64,000 bases of DNA from Actinomadura sp. NAK00032 (GCF_013364275.1 NZ_CP054932.1:5952001-6016000); one strand, 5' to 3'. Positions 24,873 to 33,799 are shown, counted from the stretch's first letter. Numbers and translations are program-made. The notes: generated by a model not told the origin, from the letters alone.

Positions 24873-27818
24873 ATGAGCGGGGTGCTGATCGGCCGGGCGG
24901 CGGAACTCGCGGAGCTGACCGCCGCGCTGGAGCGGGCGGCCGCGGGCAGCGCCGGCGTGGTGCTGGTCAGCGGCGACGCCGGCGTGGGCAAGACGCACCT
25001 GGTGTCCGCGCTGGTGCGGGCGGCGCGGGCCGACGGCTGCGCCGTGCTCGTCGGGCAGTGCGCGGAGCTCGGCGAGAGCATGCCGTACCTGCCGCTCGCG
25101 GACGCGCTGTGGACGGCCGCGCAGCCCGGCACGCCGGAGTCCGAGCAGCTCCGCGCGGCGCTCGACGCCCGGCCGGTGCTGCGGAGCCTGATGCCGGACG
25201 GCGACGGCGACCCCGGCGCGGCGTCGGAGCTCGGCCAGCAGCGGCTGTTCGGCGCGGTGCTCGGGCTGCTCGGCGAGCTGGGGCGGGAGCGGCCCGTGCT
25301 GCTCGTCCTCGAAGACCTGCACTGGGCCGACCGGTCCACCCGGCACCTGCTGACGTTCCTCAGCCGGGTGCTGCAGCGCGAGCGGGTCTGCCTCGTCGGC
25401 ACCTACCGGTCGGACGACCTGCACCGGCGGCATCCGCTGCGCCCGGTGGTGGCGGAGCTGCTGCGGCTGCCGAACGTGACCGGGATCGAGGTGCCGCCGT
25501 TCGGCCCGGGCGAGACCGCCGCGTACCTGGCCGAGCTGTCGCGCGGGGCGGCGCCGGTGACCGCGGAGGTCGTCGACCGGGTCCACCGGCGCTCGGAGGG
25601 CAACCCGTTCTACGCGGGCGAGCTGTACTCGGCCGGCCCGGACCTGCGGGACGCGGCGGCCGAGCTGCCGTCCGGTCTCGCCGACCTGCTGCTGTCGCGG
25701 GTGGAGCGGCTGTCGGAGGCCGGGCAGCGGGTCGTGCGGGTCGCGGCGGTGGCGGGCCGGCGGGTCGACGACGAGCTGGTGCGGCGGGTGTCCGGGCTGG
25801 ACGAGGCGGCGGCCGGCGAGGCGCTGCGCGAGGTCGTGTCGCACCAGCTGCTCGTCCCGTCCGGGACGGGGTACACCTTCCGGCACGCGCTGCTGCGCGA
25901 GGCCGTCTACGCCGACCTGCTGCCGGGCGAGCGGACCCGGCTGCACGCCGACTTCGCCCGCCTCCTGGCCGGCCTCCCGGACGGGACGCGCGGCTCGGCG
26001 GCGGAGCTGGCCCACCACAGCCTCGCCGCGCACGACCTGCCCGCCGCGTTCGCCGCCTCGGTCCGGGCGGGCCGGGAGGCCGACCGGCTCGGCGCGCCCG
26101 CCGAGGCGTTCGAGCACTACGAGCGGGCGCTGGAGCTGTGGGAGGCCGTCCCCGCCCCGCGCGAGGCCGCCGGCACCGACCGGGTCCGGCTGTCGCTGGC
26201 CGCGGCGCAGGCGTCCGCGCGGGCCGGCGAGGTGCGGCGCGCGGCGCACCGGCTGCGCCGGCTCCTGGACGCCGCCGACCCGGCGGACGCCGCGCTCGGC
26301 TCGGTGATCCGCGAGCACCTGGCGGCGTTCATGCTCGACCTCGACGAGCTGGAGGAGGGGCGGGTGATGGCGCGGGAGGCGGTGCGGATGGCGCCCGCCG
26401 ACCCGCCGAGCGCCGATCTGGCCTGGGCCCTGGCCACCTACGCCCGGACGCTGCTCTACCTGGACCCGGACGGCGAGATGCCGGCCATGGCGGAGAAGGC
26501 CGCCGCGTACGCGCGGGAGGCCGGCACGCCCGGCGCCGAGGCCGCCCTGCTGGTCACGCTCGGTCTCTACCGGGAGTCGCGCGAGGCCGACAGCGGCGTC
26601 GCCGAGCTGTTCGCGCGGGCCCGCGACCTCGCCGACGCCGCCGGCGACAGCCCGCAGGCGGCGCTGCGCGCCAGGTTCCAGTACGCCCGCTCGAAGTTCG
26701 ACCGCGGCGACCTCGCGGGCGCCGCGGCGGCGACCGACGAGGGCGTCCGGGTCGCGCTGGACAGCGGCGTCGAATGGAGCATGTTCGGCAGCGCCCTGCG
26801 GACGCTGCGGTACCTCGTCCGCTACACCACCGGGGACTGGGCGGAGGCGAGCCGGATCGCGGCCGGCTTCCCGCTCCAGGTCGTCCGGCCGCACGAGGCG
26901 CAGGTGTCGGCGTACGCGCTGTTCGTCGAGGTCGCGCGGGGGCTGCCCGTCGTCGACGAGCGGCTGCGCTGGATCGCACCGCAGTGGCACGAGGACCAGC
27001 TGGCCAACTACATCGCGCGCGGCCTCGCCGCCGAGCACGCCCTGTGGCGCGACGACCCGCAGGCCGTCCTCGCCCATGTCGACGCCATCTCGGACACGCT
27101 CTACGGCGACGGCTCGCCGTTCATCCGCATCGCCGCGACGGGGCTGTGGGCGCACGCCGAACTGGCGGCGCGGGCCCGCGCCGCCGGCGACGCCGAGGGC
27201 GTCCGGCGGGCGGCGGAGGCCGCCGACGAACTGCTGCGGCGGGCGCGGCGGGCCGCCGCGTTCACCGAGGAGGGCGAGCCCCGGCACTGGCTCGGGTTCG
27301 AGGGCCGGGCGTGGGTGGCCCGCGCCGAGGCCGAGCGCCGCCGGCTGGACGGCGTCCACGACGCCGGGCTGTGGCGCGAGTCCGTCGACCTGTTCACCTA
27401 CGGCGACCCGGACGGCGGCTTCGTCTACGAGGTGGCGCGCTCCCGCTGGCGGCTGGCGGAGGCGCTGGCCGAGAACGGCGACCGGGAGGCCGCGGCGGCG
27501 CAGTGGCGCAAGGCCGTCGCGACCGCCGAGCGCCTGGAGGCGCGGCCGCTGCTCGGGGTGCTGCGCGACCTCGGCGCCCGCGCCCGGCTGGACCCGGGCC
27601 GCCCGGCGGCCGCGGCGGCCGGGCCGCTCGCCGCCCTCACCGCCCGCGAGCGCGAGGTCCTGACGCTCGTCGCCGAGGGGCGCAACAACCGGGAGATCGC
27701 GGCGGCGCTGTTCATCTCGCCGAAGACCGCGAGCGTGCACGTCTCCAACATCCTCGCGAAGCTGGACGTCACGAGCCGCACGCAGGCCGCCGCCGTCGCC
27801 CACCGCGAAGGACTGTGA
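24873..27818 (+). CDS. LuxR-family regulator with AAA ATPase (LAL/MalT-like)
   Basis: Large ATP-binding LuxR-type regulator of 981 residues. The N-terminal AAA/NB-ARC-like ATPase starts LIGRAAELAELTAALERA, with Walker A SGDAGVGKTHL near residue 35 and Walker B VLLVLEDLHWAD near 148. A long helical TPR-like middle follows. The C-terminal HTH is LTAREREVLTLVAEGRNN...PKTASVHVSNILAKL (about 920-975). Such regulators activate secondary metabolism or sugar use. The ATG follows AATACT by 7 bases, so the mRNA may be leaderless. The target is unknown; no biosynthetic genes are immediately adjacent. Confidence 0.92.
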   Translation: MSGVLIGRAAELAELTAALERAAAGSAGVVLVSGDAGVGKTHLVSALVRAARADGCAVLVGQCAELGESMPYLPLADALWTAAQPGTPESEQLRAALDARPVLRSLMPDGDGDPGAASELGQQRLFGAVLGLLGELGRERPVLLVLEDLHWADRSTRHLLTFLSRVLQRERVCLVGTYRSDDLHRRHPLRPVVAELLRLPNVTGIEVPPFGPGETAAYLAELSRGAAPVTAEVVDRVHRRSEGNPFYAGELYSAGPDLRDAAAELPSGLADLLLSRVERLSEAGQRVVRVAAVAGRRVDDELVRRVSGLDEAAAGEALREVVSHQLLVPSGTGYTFRHALLREAVYADLLPGERTRLHADFARLLAGLPDGTRGSAAELAHHSLAAHDLPAAFAASVRAGREADRLGAPAEAFEHYERALELWEAVPAPREAAGTDRVRLSLAAAQASARAGEVRRAAHRLRRLLDAADPADAALGSVIREHLAAFMLDLDELEEGRVMAREAVRMAPADPPSADLAWALATYARTLLYLDPDGEMPAMAEKAAAYAREAGTPGAEAALLVTLGLYRESREADSGVAELFARARDLADAAGDSPQAALRARFQYARSKFDRGDLAGAAAATDEGVRVALDSGVEWSMFGSALRTLRYLVRYTTGDWAEASRIAAGFPLQVVRPHEAQVSAYALFVEVARGLPVVDERLRWIAPQWHEDQLANYIARGLAAEHALWRDDPQAVLAHVDAISDTLYGDGSPFIRIAATGLWAHAELAARARAAGDAEGVRRAAEAADELLRRARRAAAFTEEGEPRHWLGFEGRAWVARAEAERRRLDGVHDAGLWRESVDLFTYGDPDGGFVYEVARSRWRLAEALAENGDREAAAAQWRKAVATAERLEARPLLGVLRDLGARARLDPGRPAAAAAGPLAALTAREREVLTLVAEGRNNREIAAALFISPKTASVHVSNILAKLDVTSRTQAAAVAHREGL

Positions 27819-28133
27819 CCCTGTTCGCACGGTGCGCCCGGATTCACGCGATCTTGCACCGCATTGACGGTGCCGGTAATCTGCTTTTCGTGACTGCCGG
27901 GTCGGCCATTGGCCACGAGCGAGTGAGGTTCCCGGCCTCCGAGTGAGGCCGGCGCGGGCACGCGGCCCGCCCTCCGCTCTTCGCGTTCTCTCTTCTTCCT
28001 CCGCACGCGCGTCGCGTGCGGTCAACGGGCATGCCCGTGCCTTCGGCATGCCTTTCTTTCACCATTCTTCCAGCCATGGCGCATGGCGTTTCCAAGGCCG
28101 ATTCGCCATGCCCGAAAACAGTTCAGGAGACAC
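27819..28133. other. Intergenic region with several inverted repeats
   Basis: No gene is evident. Three hairpin-forming elements follow the LAL gene: CCGGCCTC/GAGGCCGG with a 5-nt loop (27932-27952), CGCACGCG/CGCGTGCG with a 3-nt loop (28002-28020), and paired GGCATGCC palindromes at 28028-28035 and 28045-28052, the first within a 12-bp palindrome (28026-28037). A pyrimidine-rich stretch lies at about 27970-28000. The first hairpin may end the LAL transcript. The ribosome binding site AGGAGA of the next gene is at its end. Confidence 0.5.
27932..27952 (+). terminator. Stem-loop downstream of the LAL regulator
   Basis: CCGGCCTC and GAGGCCGG form a perfect 8-bp stem around CGAGT, about 115 bp after the LAL stop codon. 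No U tract follows directly. Actinobacterial terminators often lack one, so termination is plausible but inferred. Confidence 0.4.
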
Positions 28134-28964
28134 ATGGATTTCAACAGGCAGGTCATCGAGGAGTTCCGTGCCAACGGCGGCAGGGTCGGCGGGATGTTCG
28201 AGAACGGGCGGCTGCTCCTGCTGACCACCACCGGGGCCCGGTCGGGCCTGCGGCGCACGACACCGCTCGGCTACCTGCCGGACGAGGGCGGCCGCGTCCT
28301 CGTCATCGCCTCGGCCGGGGGCGCGCCCGAGGACCCGGCGTGGTTCCGCAACCTGGTCGCGAACCCGCGCGTCACGGTCGAGAGCGGCGCCTTCACCTAC
28401 GAGGCGGACGCCGTCGTCCTGGCGGGGGCCGAGCGCGACGCCGCGTTCGCGCGGGCCGTCGGGTCCGACCCCGGCTGGGGCGAGTACGAGGCGAAGTCGG
28501 GGCGGACGCTGCCCGTCGTCGCCCTCGTCCCGCTGGCCGCCGGGCCGCCCGGCGGGCCCGCGACGCCGAGCGCGATGCTCATCGCGGTGCACGACGCGTT
28601 CCGGCGGGAGCTGCGGCTCATCCGCGGGGAGGTCGCCGCCTCCGGGGCGGCCGGTGTCGGGGCGCAGCTGCGGATCAACTGCCTGACCCTGTGCGAGGGC
28701 CTCGGCAACCACCACATGGGCGAGGACCAGCAGATGTTCCCGCTCGTGGCGCGGCGGCATCCGGAGCTCGCGCCGGTGCTGGCGCGGCTGGGCGGCGAGC
28801 ACGAGGCGATCAAGGGACTGCTGGCGGAGCTGCGCCGCGCCCTCGACGGCGGCGACCCGGCGACGCTCCTCGCCGAGGTCGAGCGGCTCACCGCCGCGCT
28901 GGAGGCGCACCTCGACCGGGAGGAGGAGCAGCTCGTGCCGGTGCTCGACGCGATCGGCCTCTAG
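28134..28964 (+). CDS. Deazaflavin (F420)-dependent nitroreductase-family domain fused to hemerythrin
   Basis: Two-domain protein of 276 residues. Residues about 1-130 match the Ddn-type F420-binding split-barrel family: FNRQVIEEFRANGGRVGG, LLLLTTTGARSGLRRTTPLGY and DPAWFRNLVANPRVTVE. Residues about 145-276 form a hemerythrin four-helix domain with candidate iron ligands in AVHDAFRREL, GNHHMGEDQQMFP, GEHEAIKG and LEAHLDREEEQLVP. The ATG at 28134 has AGGAGA in front; an upstream in-frame ATG at 28083 lacks one. The fusion suggests F420H2-dependent reduction coupled to O2, NO or iron sensing, which is inference only. Confidence 0.87.
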   Translation: MDFNRQVIEEFRANGGRVGGMFENGRLLLLTTTGARSGLRRTTPLGYLPDEGGRVLVIASAGGAPEDPAWFRNLVANPRVTVESGAFTYEADAVVLAGAERDAAFARAVGSDPGWGEYEAKSGRTLPVVALVPLAAGPPGGPATPSAMLIAVHDAFRRELRLIRGEVAASGAAGVGAQLRINCLTLCEGLGNHHMGEDQQMFPLVARRHPELAPVLARLGGEHEAIKGLLAELRRALDGGDPATLLAEVERLTAALEAHLDREEEQLVPVLDAIGL

Positions 28965-28985
28965 GGCGGGCGGCCCGCGCGCCGG

Positions 28986-30050
28986 CTAGAGCAGGCCGCG
29001 GCCGGGGATCAGCGGCAGGTCGAGCGCGGTGAGCAGGCCGGGGGGCGCCGCGACGACGGCGGGGACGGCGTTGACGAGCCGCATCGCGGTCGCCTTCAGC
29101 CCGGCGGTGTTGTGGTCGCCGTCCGTGCCGAGCAGCCGCAGGTCGACGGTGTAGTTCGGCTCGCCGCGGACCTCGACCCGGTAGCAGCCGGCGCCGGACG
29201 GCTGCGGCCAGTCCGGGGCGAGGTCGTCGCGGAGCCGGGTGACGTGCTCCAGGACGACGACGGCGTCGCCGCCGCGCATGCCGCGCACCTCGAAGCGCAG
29301 CGCGGCGGCGGTGCCCTTCGCGATCGTCCCGGCGGAGACGTCGAACGCGTCGGGGGCGGGCAGCCGGGTGTGGCTCTCGGCGATCCCGTCCAGCTCGACG
29401 CCGAGGCCGGCGGCCAGCTGCCGGACCACGCTCCCCCACGCCATCGTCAGGACGCCGGGCTGGAGCAGCATCGGCGTCTCGTCCAGGGAGCGGCCGAAGC
29501 CCATGATGTCGAACAGGACCGTGCCCTGGTCGTAGGTGGCGTAGTTGAGGATCTCCATGCAGCGGACCTGGTCGATGCGCTCGCTGATGCCGGTGACGGC
29601 GAGCGGCAGCACGTCGTTGGCGAAGCCGGGGTCGATGCCGTTGACGAAGATCGAGGCGTTGCCCGCGGCGGCGGCCGCCCGCACCGGGTCGGACATCTCG
29701 GGCGGGACGACGCCGTCCGGGAACTGCAGGAACACCGGGCCGCTGGACACGACGTTGACGCCGGCGCGCAGGATGCGGCACAGGTCGTCGATCGCCTCCA
29801 TCAGCCGGACGTCCGCCATCGAGGTGTAGACGACGCAGTCGGGGCGCAGGGCGAGCAGCGCGCCGGCGTCGCCGGTCGCGGTCACGCCGAGGTCGCGGCC
29901 GAGGCCCGCCAGCTCGCCCGCGTCCCGGCCCGCCTTCGCGGGCGTGGACGTCCAGACGCCCGCGAGTTCGAGGTCGGGGCGGGCGTCGATGCCGGCGATG
30001 GCGTGCCGGCCGACGTTGCCGGTGCTCCAGAGGACGACGCGGTGGGTCAC
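28986..30050 (-). CDS. NAD(P)-binding dihydrodipicolinate-reductase-like oxidoreductase
   Basis: Rossmann-fold enzyme of 354 residues related to dihydrodipicolinate reductase and amine dehydrogenases. The N-terminus VVLWSTGNVGRHAIAGI is a G-x-G-x-x-G-type dinucleotide-binding loop. VNVVSSGPVFLQFP and GIDPGFANDVLPL are typical blocks of the actinobacterial subgroup. It starts with GTG 30050, overlapping the stop of the SDR gene by 4 bp, so the two are coupled. The substrate is not known. The KstR-like site before the SDR gene suggests lipid or steroid metabolism. Confidence 0.82.
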   Translation of the reverse strand: MTHRVVLWSTGNVGRHAIAGIDARPDLELAGVWTSTPAKAGRDAGELAGLGRDLGVTATGDAGALLALRPDCVVYTSMADVRLMEAIDDLCRILRAGVNVVSSGPVFLQFPDGVVPPEMSDPVRAAAAAGNASIFVNGIDPGFANDVLPLAVTGISERIDQVRCMEILNYATYDQGTVLFDIMGFGRSLDETPMLLQPGVLTMAWGSVVRQLAAGLGVELDGIAESHTRLPAPDAFDVSAGTIAKGTAAALRFEVRGMRGGDAVVVLEHVTRLRDDLAPDWPQPSGAGCYRVEVRGEPNYTVDLRLLGTDGDHNTAGLKATAMRLVNAVPAVVAAPPGLLTALDLPLIPGRGLL

Positions 30051-30835
30051 AGGTCCTCCAGGTGGAGATCGAGGTTCGGGGTGTCGATGCCGCCGTCCAC
30101 GCGCAGCAGGCTGCCGGTGACGTAGGCGGAGGCGGGCGAGGCGAGGTAGAGGGCGGCGGCGGCCACGTCCTCGGGGTCGCCGACGCGGCGCAGTGGGGTC
30201 ATGCGCTCCATCTCGGCGCGCAGCCCGTCGTCGGTCATGACGATGTCGAGCGCGGACGTCGCGACGGACCCGACGGCGATCGCGTTGACGCGCACGCGCG
30301 GGGCCAGGTCGAACGCGGCGAGCCGGGTGTAGTGGGCGAGCGCGGCCTTGGCGCTGCCGTAGGCGAGGTAGCCGCGGCCGGCGATGCGCCCGACGGCGGA
30401 GGAGATGTTGACGACGCTGCCGCCCTCGGACTCCAGGAGGTGCGGGACGGCGGCGCGGGTCAGCGCGTGCGCGGTGGCGACGTTGAAGCGGAACGCCTTC
30501 TCCAGGTGCCGGGGCTTGGTGTCCATGAAGGGGGCGGGCATGGCGCCGCCCATGTTGTTCACCACGATGTCGAGGCGGCCGAACTCCGCGGCGGCGCGTC
30601 CGGCGAGGCCGGCGGCGGTCTCGGGGTCGCTGAGGTCGGCCGGGACGATCAGCGCGCGGCGGCCGGCCGCCTCGATCTCCGCGGCGACCTCGCGGAGCTG
30701 CTCCTCGGTCCGGGCGGAGATCGCCACGTCGGCGCCGGCCTGGGCGAGCGCGACCGCGGTGGCCGCGCCGATGCCGCGGCCCGCGCCGGTGACGACCGCG
30801 GCCCGGCCGTCGATGCGGAACCTGTCACCGATCAC
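30047..30835 (-). CDS. SDR-family oxidoreductase
   Basis: Short-chain dehydrogenase/reductase of 262 residues. The cofactor motif TGAGRGIG is at about 16-23, NNMGG follows the fourth strand, and the catalytic Ser-Tyr-Lys lie in NISSAVGR and YLAYGSAKAAL. The C-terminal SPASAYVTGSLLRVDGG is typical of classical SDRs that act on hydroxy/keto groups. GTG 30835 is preferred because GGAGG precedes it by 8 bases; the GTG at 30844 would overlap that site. It is the first gene of a two-gene operon with the Rossmann oxidoreductase. Confidence 0.88.
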   Translation of the reverse strand: MIGDRFRIDGRAAVVTGAGRGIGAATAVALAQAGADVAISARTEEQLREVAAEIEAAGRRALIVPADLSDPETAAGLAGRAAAEFGRLDIVVNNMGGAMPAPFMDTKPRHLEKAFRFNVATAHALTRAAVPHLLESEGGSVVNISSAVGRIAGRGYLAYGSAKAALAHYTRLAAFDLAPRVRVNAIAVGSVATSALDIVMTDDGLRAEMERMTPLRRVGDPEDVAAAALYLASPASAYVTGSLLRVDGGIDTPNLDLHLEDL

Positions 30836-30887
30836 CGGCGTCACCTCCGGGCCGTCGCGTCACTGCGGGCACAGCCTACGCAGGAAG

Positions 30888-30901
30888 TAGAACGTGTTTC
30901 A
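30888..30901. promoter_or_regulatory. KstR-like operator
   Basis: TAGAACGTGTTTCA matches the published KstR consensus TnnAACnnGTTnnA at every fixed base. On the minus strand it overlaps TTGAAA, a plausible -35, followed after 18 bases by TAGGCT as -10, placing it in the promoter of the SDR operon. KstR is the TetR-type repressor of steroid/cholesterol catabolism in mycolic-acid and related actinobacteria. Whether this genome has KstR is not visible here. Confidence 0.55.
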
Positions 30902-31062
30902 ATACGTGGTCGGTGCGGCGGTCCGGTGACGGGCGCGTGCCGGCGGCCGGTAGATCTTCACGGGTCAGTCGTTATTTCCGGTACTAGGCGCCCGCCGCCG
31001 CCTTTGCCATTCTTTTCCGCAGAGCGCGCCGACGGCGGGCCCGGGCGGAAGGAATTTCTGGC

Positions 31063-33618
31063 GTGGACAAGGGGTACGAGCTTTACTGCCTCGCGGACGA
31101 GGTGTTCTACGACGCTCCCCCGGTCACCCGGAAAACCGATTTCGACATCGCCCACCGCCCCCTTCCGGAAGGCTGGGAGCAGGTCTTCGGCGACGAATGG
31201 GTCGTTTACGTCCCGCCCGTTCAGCGCACTCCGGCGCAGGGCTGGAAAGTCCATGTGAGCGGCTGCGCGGAAAGCGCCGGGGACGTCCTGTCCCGGACGT
31301 GGGAGTACTGCGTCGGGGCCGGCGTCGAGTTCAAGCACCTGCGCGGCCCGGCGACGCTGCGGACGCGGAACGCCAAGTACGCGCCGCGCGGCGCCAGCGG
31401 GAAGCTCGTCACGGTCTACCCCGAGGACGAGCGCGAACTGGAGCGCGTGCTGACCGGTCTCGGCGCTCTGGTGGACGGCCTGCCCGGCCCGTACATCCTC
31501 AGTGACCTGCGCATCGGCGCCGGCCCCCTGCACGTGCGGTACGGCGGGTTCGCCGAGCGCCGGTGCCTGGACGAGCAGGGCAGGCTCGTGCCCGCGCTGG
31601 AGAACGGCGCCGGCGAGCTGGTGCCCGACCGGCGCGAGCCCGTGTTCACCGTCCCCGCATGGGTGCGCCCGCCCGGCTGCCTCGAACCGCATCTCAAGGC
31701 GCGCGGCGCCACCACGACGACCGGCCTTCCGTACCGCATCGAGAAGGCGCTGCATTTCTCCAACGGCGGCGGCGTCTACCAGGCGGTCGACACCCGCAGC
31801 GGCGCGAAGGTCGTGCTGAAGGAAGGGCGCCCGCACGCCGGGCTCGCCGCCGACGGGGCCGACGCGGTCACGCGGCTGGAACGCGAACGCGACGTCCTCC
31901 GGAAACTCGGCGGAATCGACGGCGTGCCCGCCGCGCTCGACTGGTTCGCGCTCGGCGAGCACCATTTCCTCGTCCAGGAGTTCATCGAGGGGCGCACGCT
32001 CAACACGTTCTTCGCCGAACGGCATCCGATGCTCGATCCCGACCCGGACCCCGCCCGGACCGCCGAGTACACGGCGTGGGCGCTGCGCGTCCACGCGGGG
32101 GTGGAACGCGTGCTGACCGCGATCCACGAGCGCGGCGTCGCGTTCAACGACCTGCACATGTTCAACGTGATGGTCCGCCCGGACGACTCGGTCGCGCTGA
32201 TCGACTTCGAGACGGCGGCGCCCGCGGCCGCCGGCGGCCGGCAGACCCTCGCCAACCCGGCGTTCCTCGCCCCGCCGGACCGGCGCGGCACCGCCGTCGA
32301 CCGGTACGGCCTGGCGTGCCTGCGGCTCGCCCTGTTCGTCCCGCTGACCACGCTGTTCGTCATCGACCGGGGCAAGGCGCGGCAGCTGGCCGACCTGATC
32401 GCCGAGAACTTCCCGGTGCCGCGCGCGTGGCTGGACGAGGCGGTCGCGGAGATCGCGCGGGACGCCGAGCCCGCGCCGGCGCCCGCGTTCGTCCCGGACG
32501 CGCCCGGCTGGGGCCGCACCCGGGAGGCCCTGTCGCGGGCCGTCCTGGCGAGCGCCACCCCCGGCCGGTCCGACCGGCTGTTCCCGGGCGACGTGGAGCA
32601 GTTCTCCGGTGCGTCCCTCGGGCTGGCGCACGGCGCCGCCGGAGTCCTTTACGCCCTCGACGCCACGGGCGCGGGCCGCCACCCGGCGCACGAGGAATGG
32701 CTGGCCGAGCGCGCCGCCGATCCCAGGCGCGGCACCGGGCTCGGCCTGTACGACGGGCTGATGGGCGCCGCCCACGTGCTGGCCCGCCTCGGCCGCGCGG
32801 ACGCCGCGCGCGCCGCCGCCGACCACTGCCTGAACGAGAGGTGGGAGCGGCTCGGCGACGACCTCTACGGAGGGCTGCCCGGGTTCGCGCTCGTCCTGGA
32901 CGATCTGGCCGCCGCGACCGGCGACACGGCCCTGCGCGACGCCGCCCGCCGCGCGCTCGCGATCGTCGCGGAACGGGCACCGGACGGGCCGAGCGCCCGG
33001 CCCGGCCTCATGCACGGCGGAGCGGGCGCGGCGCTGATGCTCGTCCGGGCGTACGAGCGCACGGGCGACGCCGGGCTGCTGGACCTCGCCGCCGCCGCGC
33101 TGCGCCGCGACCTCGCCGCCTGCGTCACCGACCGCAACGGCGCGCTGCACGTCGACCAGGGCAGCCGGGTGCTGCCCTACCTCGGGCGCGGCAGCGTCGG
33201 CATCGGCCTCGTCCTGGACGAGTACCTCGCGCACCGCCCGGACGAGGAGTTCGAGACGGCCCGGCGCGCCGTCCGGATCGCCGCGATGTCGCGCTACTAC
33301 GCGCAGCCGAGCCTGTTCAGCGGGCGCGCCGGGATGCTGCTCTACCTGGCCCGGCACGACCGCGACGACCCGCGCGTGGCGGGGCACGTCCGCGACCTGG
33401 CCTGGCACGCGCTCCCCTACGGCGGCGGCCTGGCGATGCCCGGCGAGCACATGTACCGGCTGTCGATGGACCTGGCGACCGGGACCGCCGGCGTGCTGCT
33501 CGCGCTCGGCGCGGCCCTGCACGGCGCCCCGGCCGGGCTGCCGTTCTTCGGGACGGCCCACCGACCCCTCGCGGGAACCCCCGCGGTGGCCACCTCTACC
33601 CAGCCCGAAAGGAGGTGA
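31063..33618 (+). CDS. Class III lanthionine synthetase LanKC (RamC/AmfT-like)
   Basis: Trifunctional enzyme, 851 residues, that phosphorylates Ser/Thr of the precursor, eliminates phosphate and cyclises onto Cys. The N-terminal lyase region has WKVHVSGCAESAGDVLS and RNAKYAPRGASGKLVTVYP. The kinase domain has the ATP-binding Lys in VVLKEG near 252, a catalytic loop FNDLHMFNVM near 364 and DFE near 381. The C-terminal cyclase-like domain (about 510-830) has the Gly-rich LanC repeats (GLAHGAAG, MHGGAGAAL, FSGRAGML) but no Cys-Cys-His zinc site, marking class III rather than IV. It starts with GTG 31063 behind GGAAGGAA. The precursor gene begins 4 bp after its stop. Confidence 0.95.
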   Translation: MDKGYELYCLADEVFYDAPPVTRKTDFDIAHRPLPEGWEQVFGDEWVVYVPPVQRTPAQGWKVHVSGCAESAGDVLSRTWEYCVGAGVEFKHLRGPATLRTRNAKYAPRGASGKLVTVYPEDERELERVLTGLGALVDGLPGPYILSDLRIGAGPLHVRYGGFAERRCLDEQGRLVPALENGAGELVPDRREPVFTVPAWVRPPGCLEPHLKARGATTTTGLPYRIEKALHFSNGGGVYQAVDTRSGAKVVLKEGRPHAGLAADGADAVTRLERERDVLRKLGGIDGVPAALDWFALGEHHFLVQEFIEGRTLNTFFAERHPMLDPDPDPARTAEYTAWALRVHAGVERVLTAIHERGVAFNDLHMFNVMVRPDDSVALIDFETAAPAAAGGRQTLANPAFLAPPDRRGTAVDRYGLACLRLALFVPLTTLFVIDRGKARQLADLIAENFPVPRAWLDEAVAEIARDAEPAPAPAFVPDAPGWGRTREALSRAVLASATPGRSDRLFPGDVEQFSGASLGLAHGAAGVLYALDATGAGRHPAHEEWLAERAADPRRGTGLGLYDGLMGAAHVLARLGRADAARAAADHCLNERWERLGDDLYGGLPGFALVLDDLAAATGDTALRDAARRALAIVAERAPDGPSARPGLMHGGAGAALMLVRAYERTGDAGLLDLAAAALRRDLAACVTDRNGALHVDQGSRVLPYLGRGSVGIGLVLDEYLAHRPDEEFETARRAVRIAAMSRYYAQPSLFSGRAGMLLYLARHDRDDPRVAGHVRDLAWHALPYGGGLAMPGEHMYRLSMDLATGTAGVLLALGAALHGAPAGLPFFGTAHRPLAGTPAVATSTQPERR

Positions 33619-33622
33619 AGAC

Positions 33623-33733
33623 ATGGCGCTTCTCGACCTTCAGGGAATGGTGAGCGAGAACGGCGGTGGCGGCGGTAACAGCAGCCTCAGCCTGCTCTGC
33701 CACAGCTCGCACAGCGTGACCATCTGCCTGTGA
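33623..33733 (+). CDS. Class III lanthipeptide precursor (SapB/AmfS-like)
   Basis: Small gene of 36 codons between the synthetase and the exporters, preceded by AAGGAGGTG. The leader, starting MALLDLQGMVSEN, contains the LLDLQ motif recognised by class III synthetases. After a five-Gly stretch the core reads NSSLSLLC then HSSHSVTICL. Two ring motifs are visible: S20-x2-S23-x2-C26 and S28-x2-S31-x3-C35, the pattern for labionin or lanthionine/dehydroalanine rings as in SapB. It is followed by a strong hairpin. A morphogenetic surfactant role is likely by family analogy but not shown. Confidence 0.92.
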   Translation: MALLDLQGMVSENGGGGGNSSLSLLCHSSHSVTICL

Positions 33734-33741
33734 CGGCGGCC

Positions 33742-33781
33742 GGCGGCCACGGACCCCCTCCTTCGGGGGGCCGTGGCCGCC
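33742..33781 (+). terminator. Intercistronic hairpin after the lanthipeptide precursor
   Basis: GGCGGCCACGG (33742-33752) pairs perfectly with CCGTGGCCGCC (33771-33781). Five further C-G pairs stack inside beyond an A/G mismatch, with a small UCCUUC-like loop. It lies 8 bp after the precursor stop and 18 bp before the exporter start. It probably works as an attenuator or mRNA stabiliser that yields more precursor than transporter. Confidence 0.7.
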
Positions 33782-33799
33782 CTCGGCATGGAGGCGACC

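Noticed and set aside
31063..33618. Class IV (LanL) assignment of the lanthipeptide synthetase
   Set aside because: The cyclase domain lacks the Cys-Cys-His zinc ligands of class IV.
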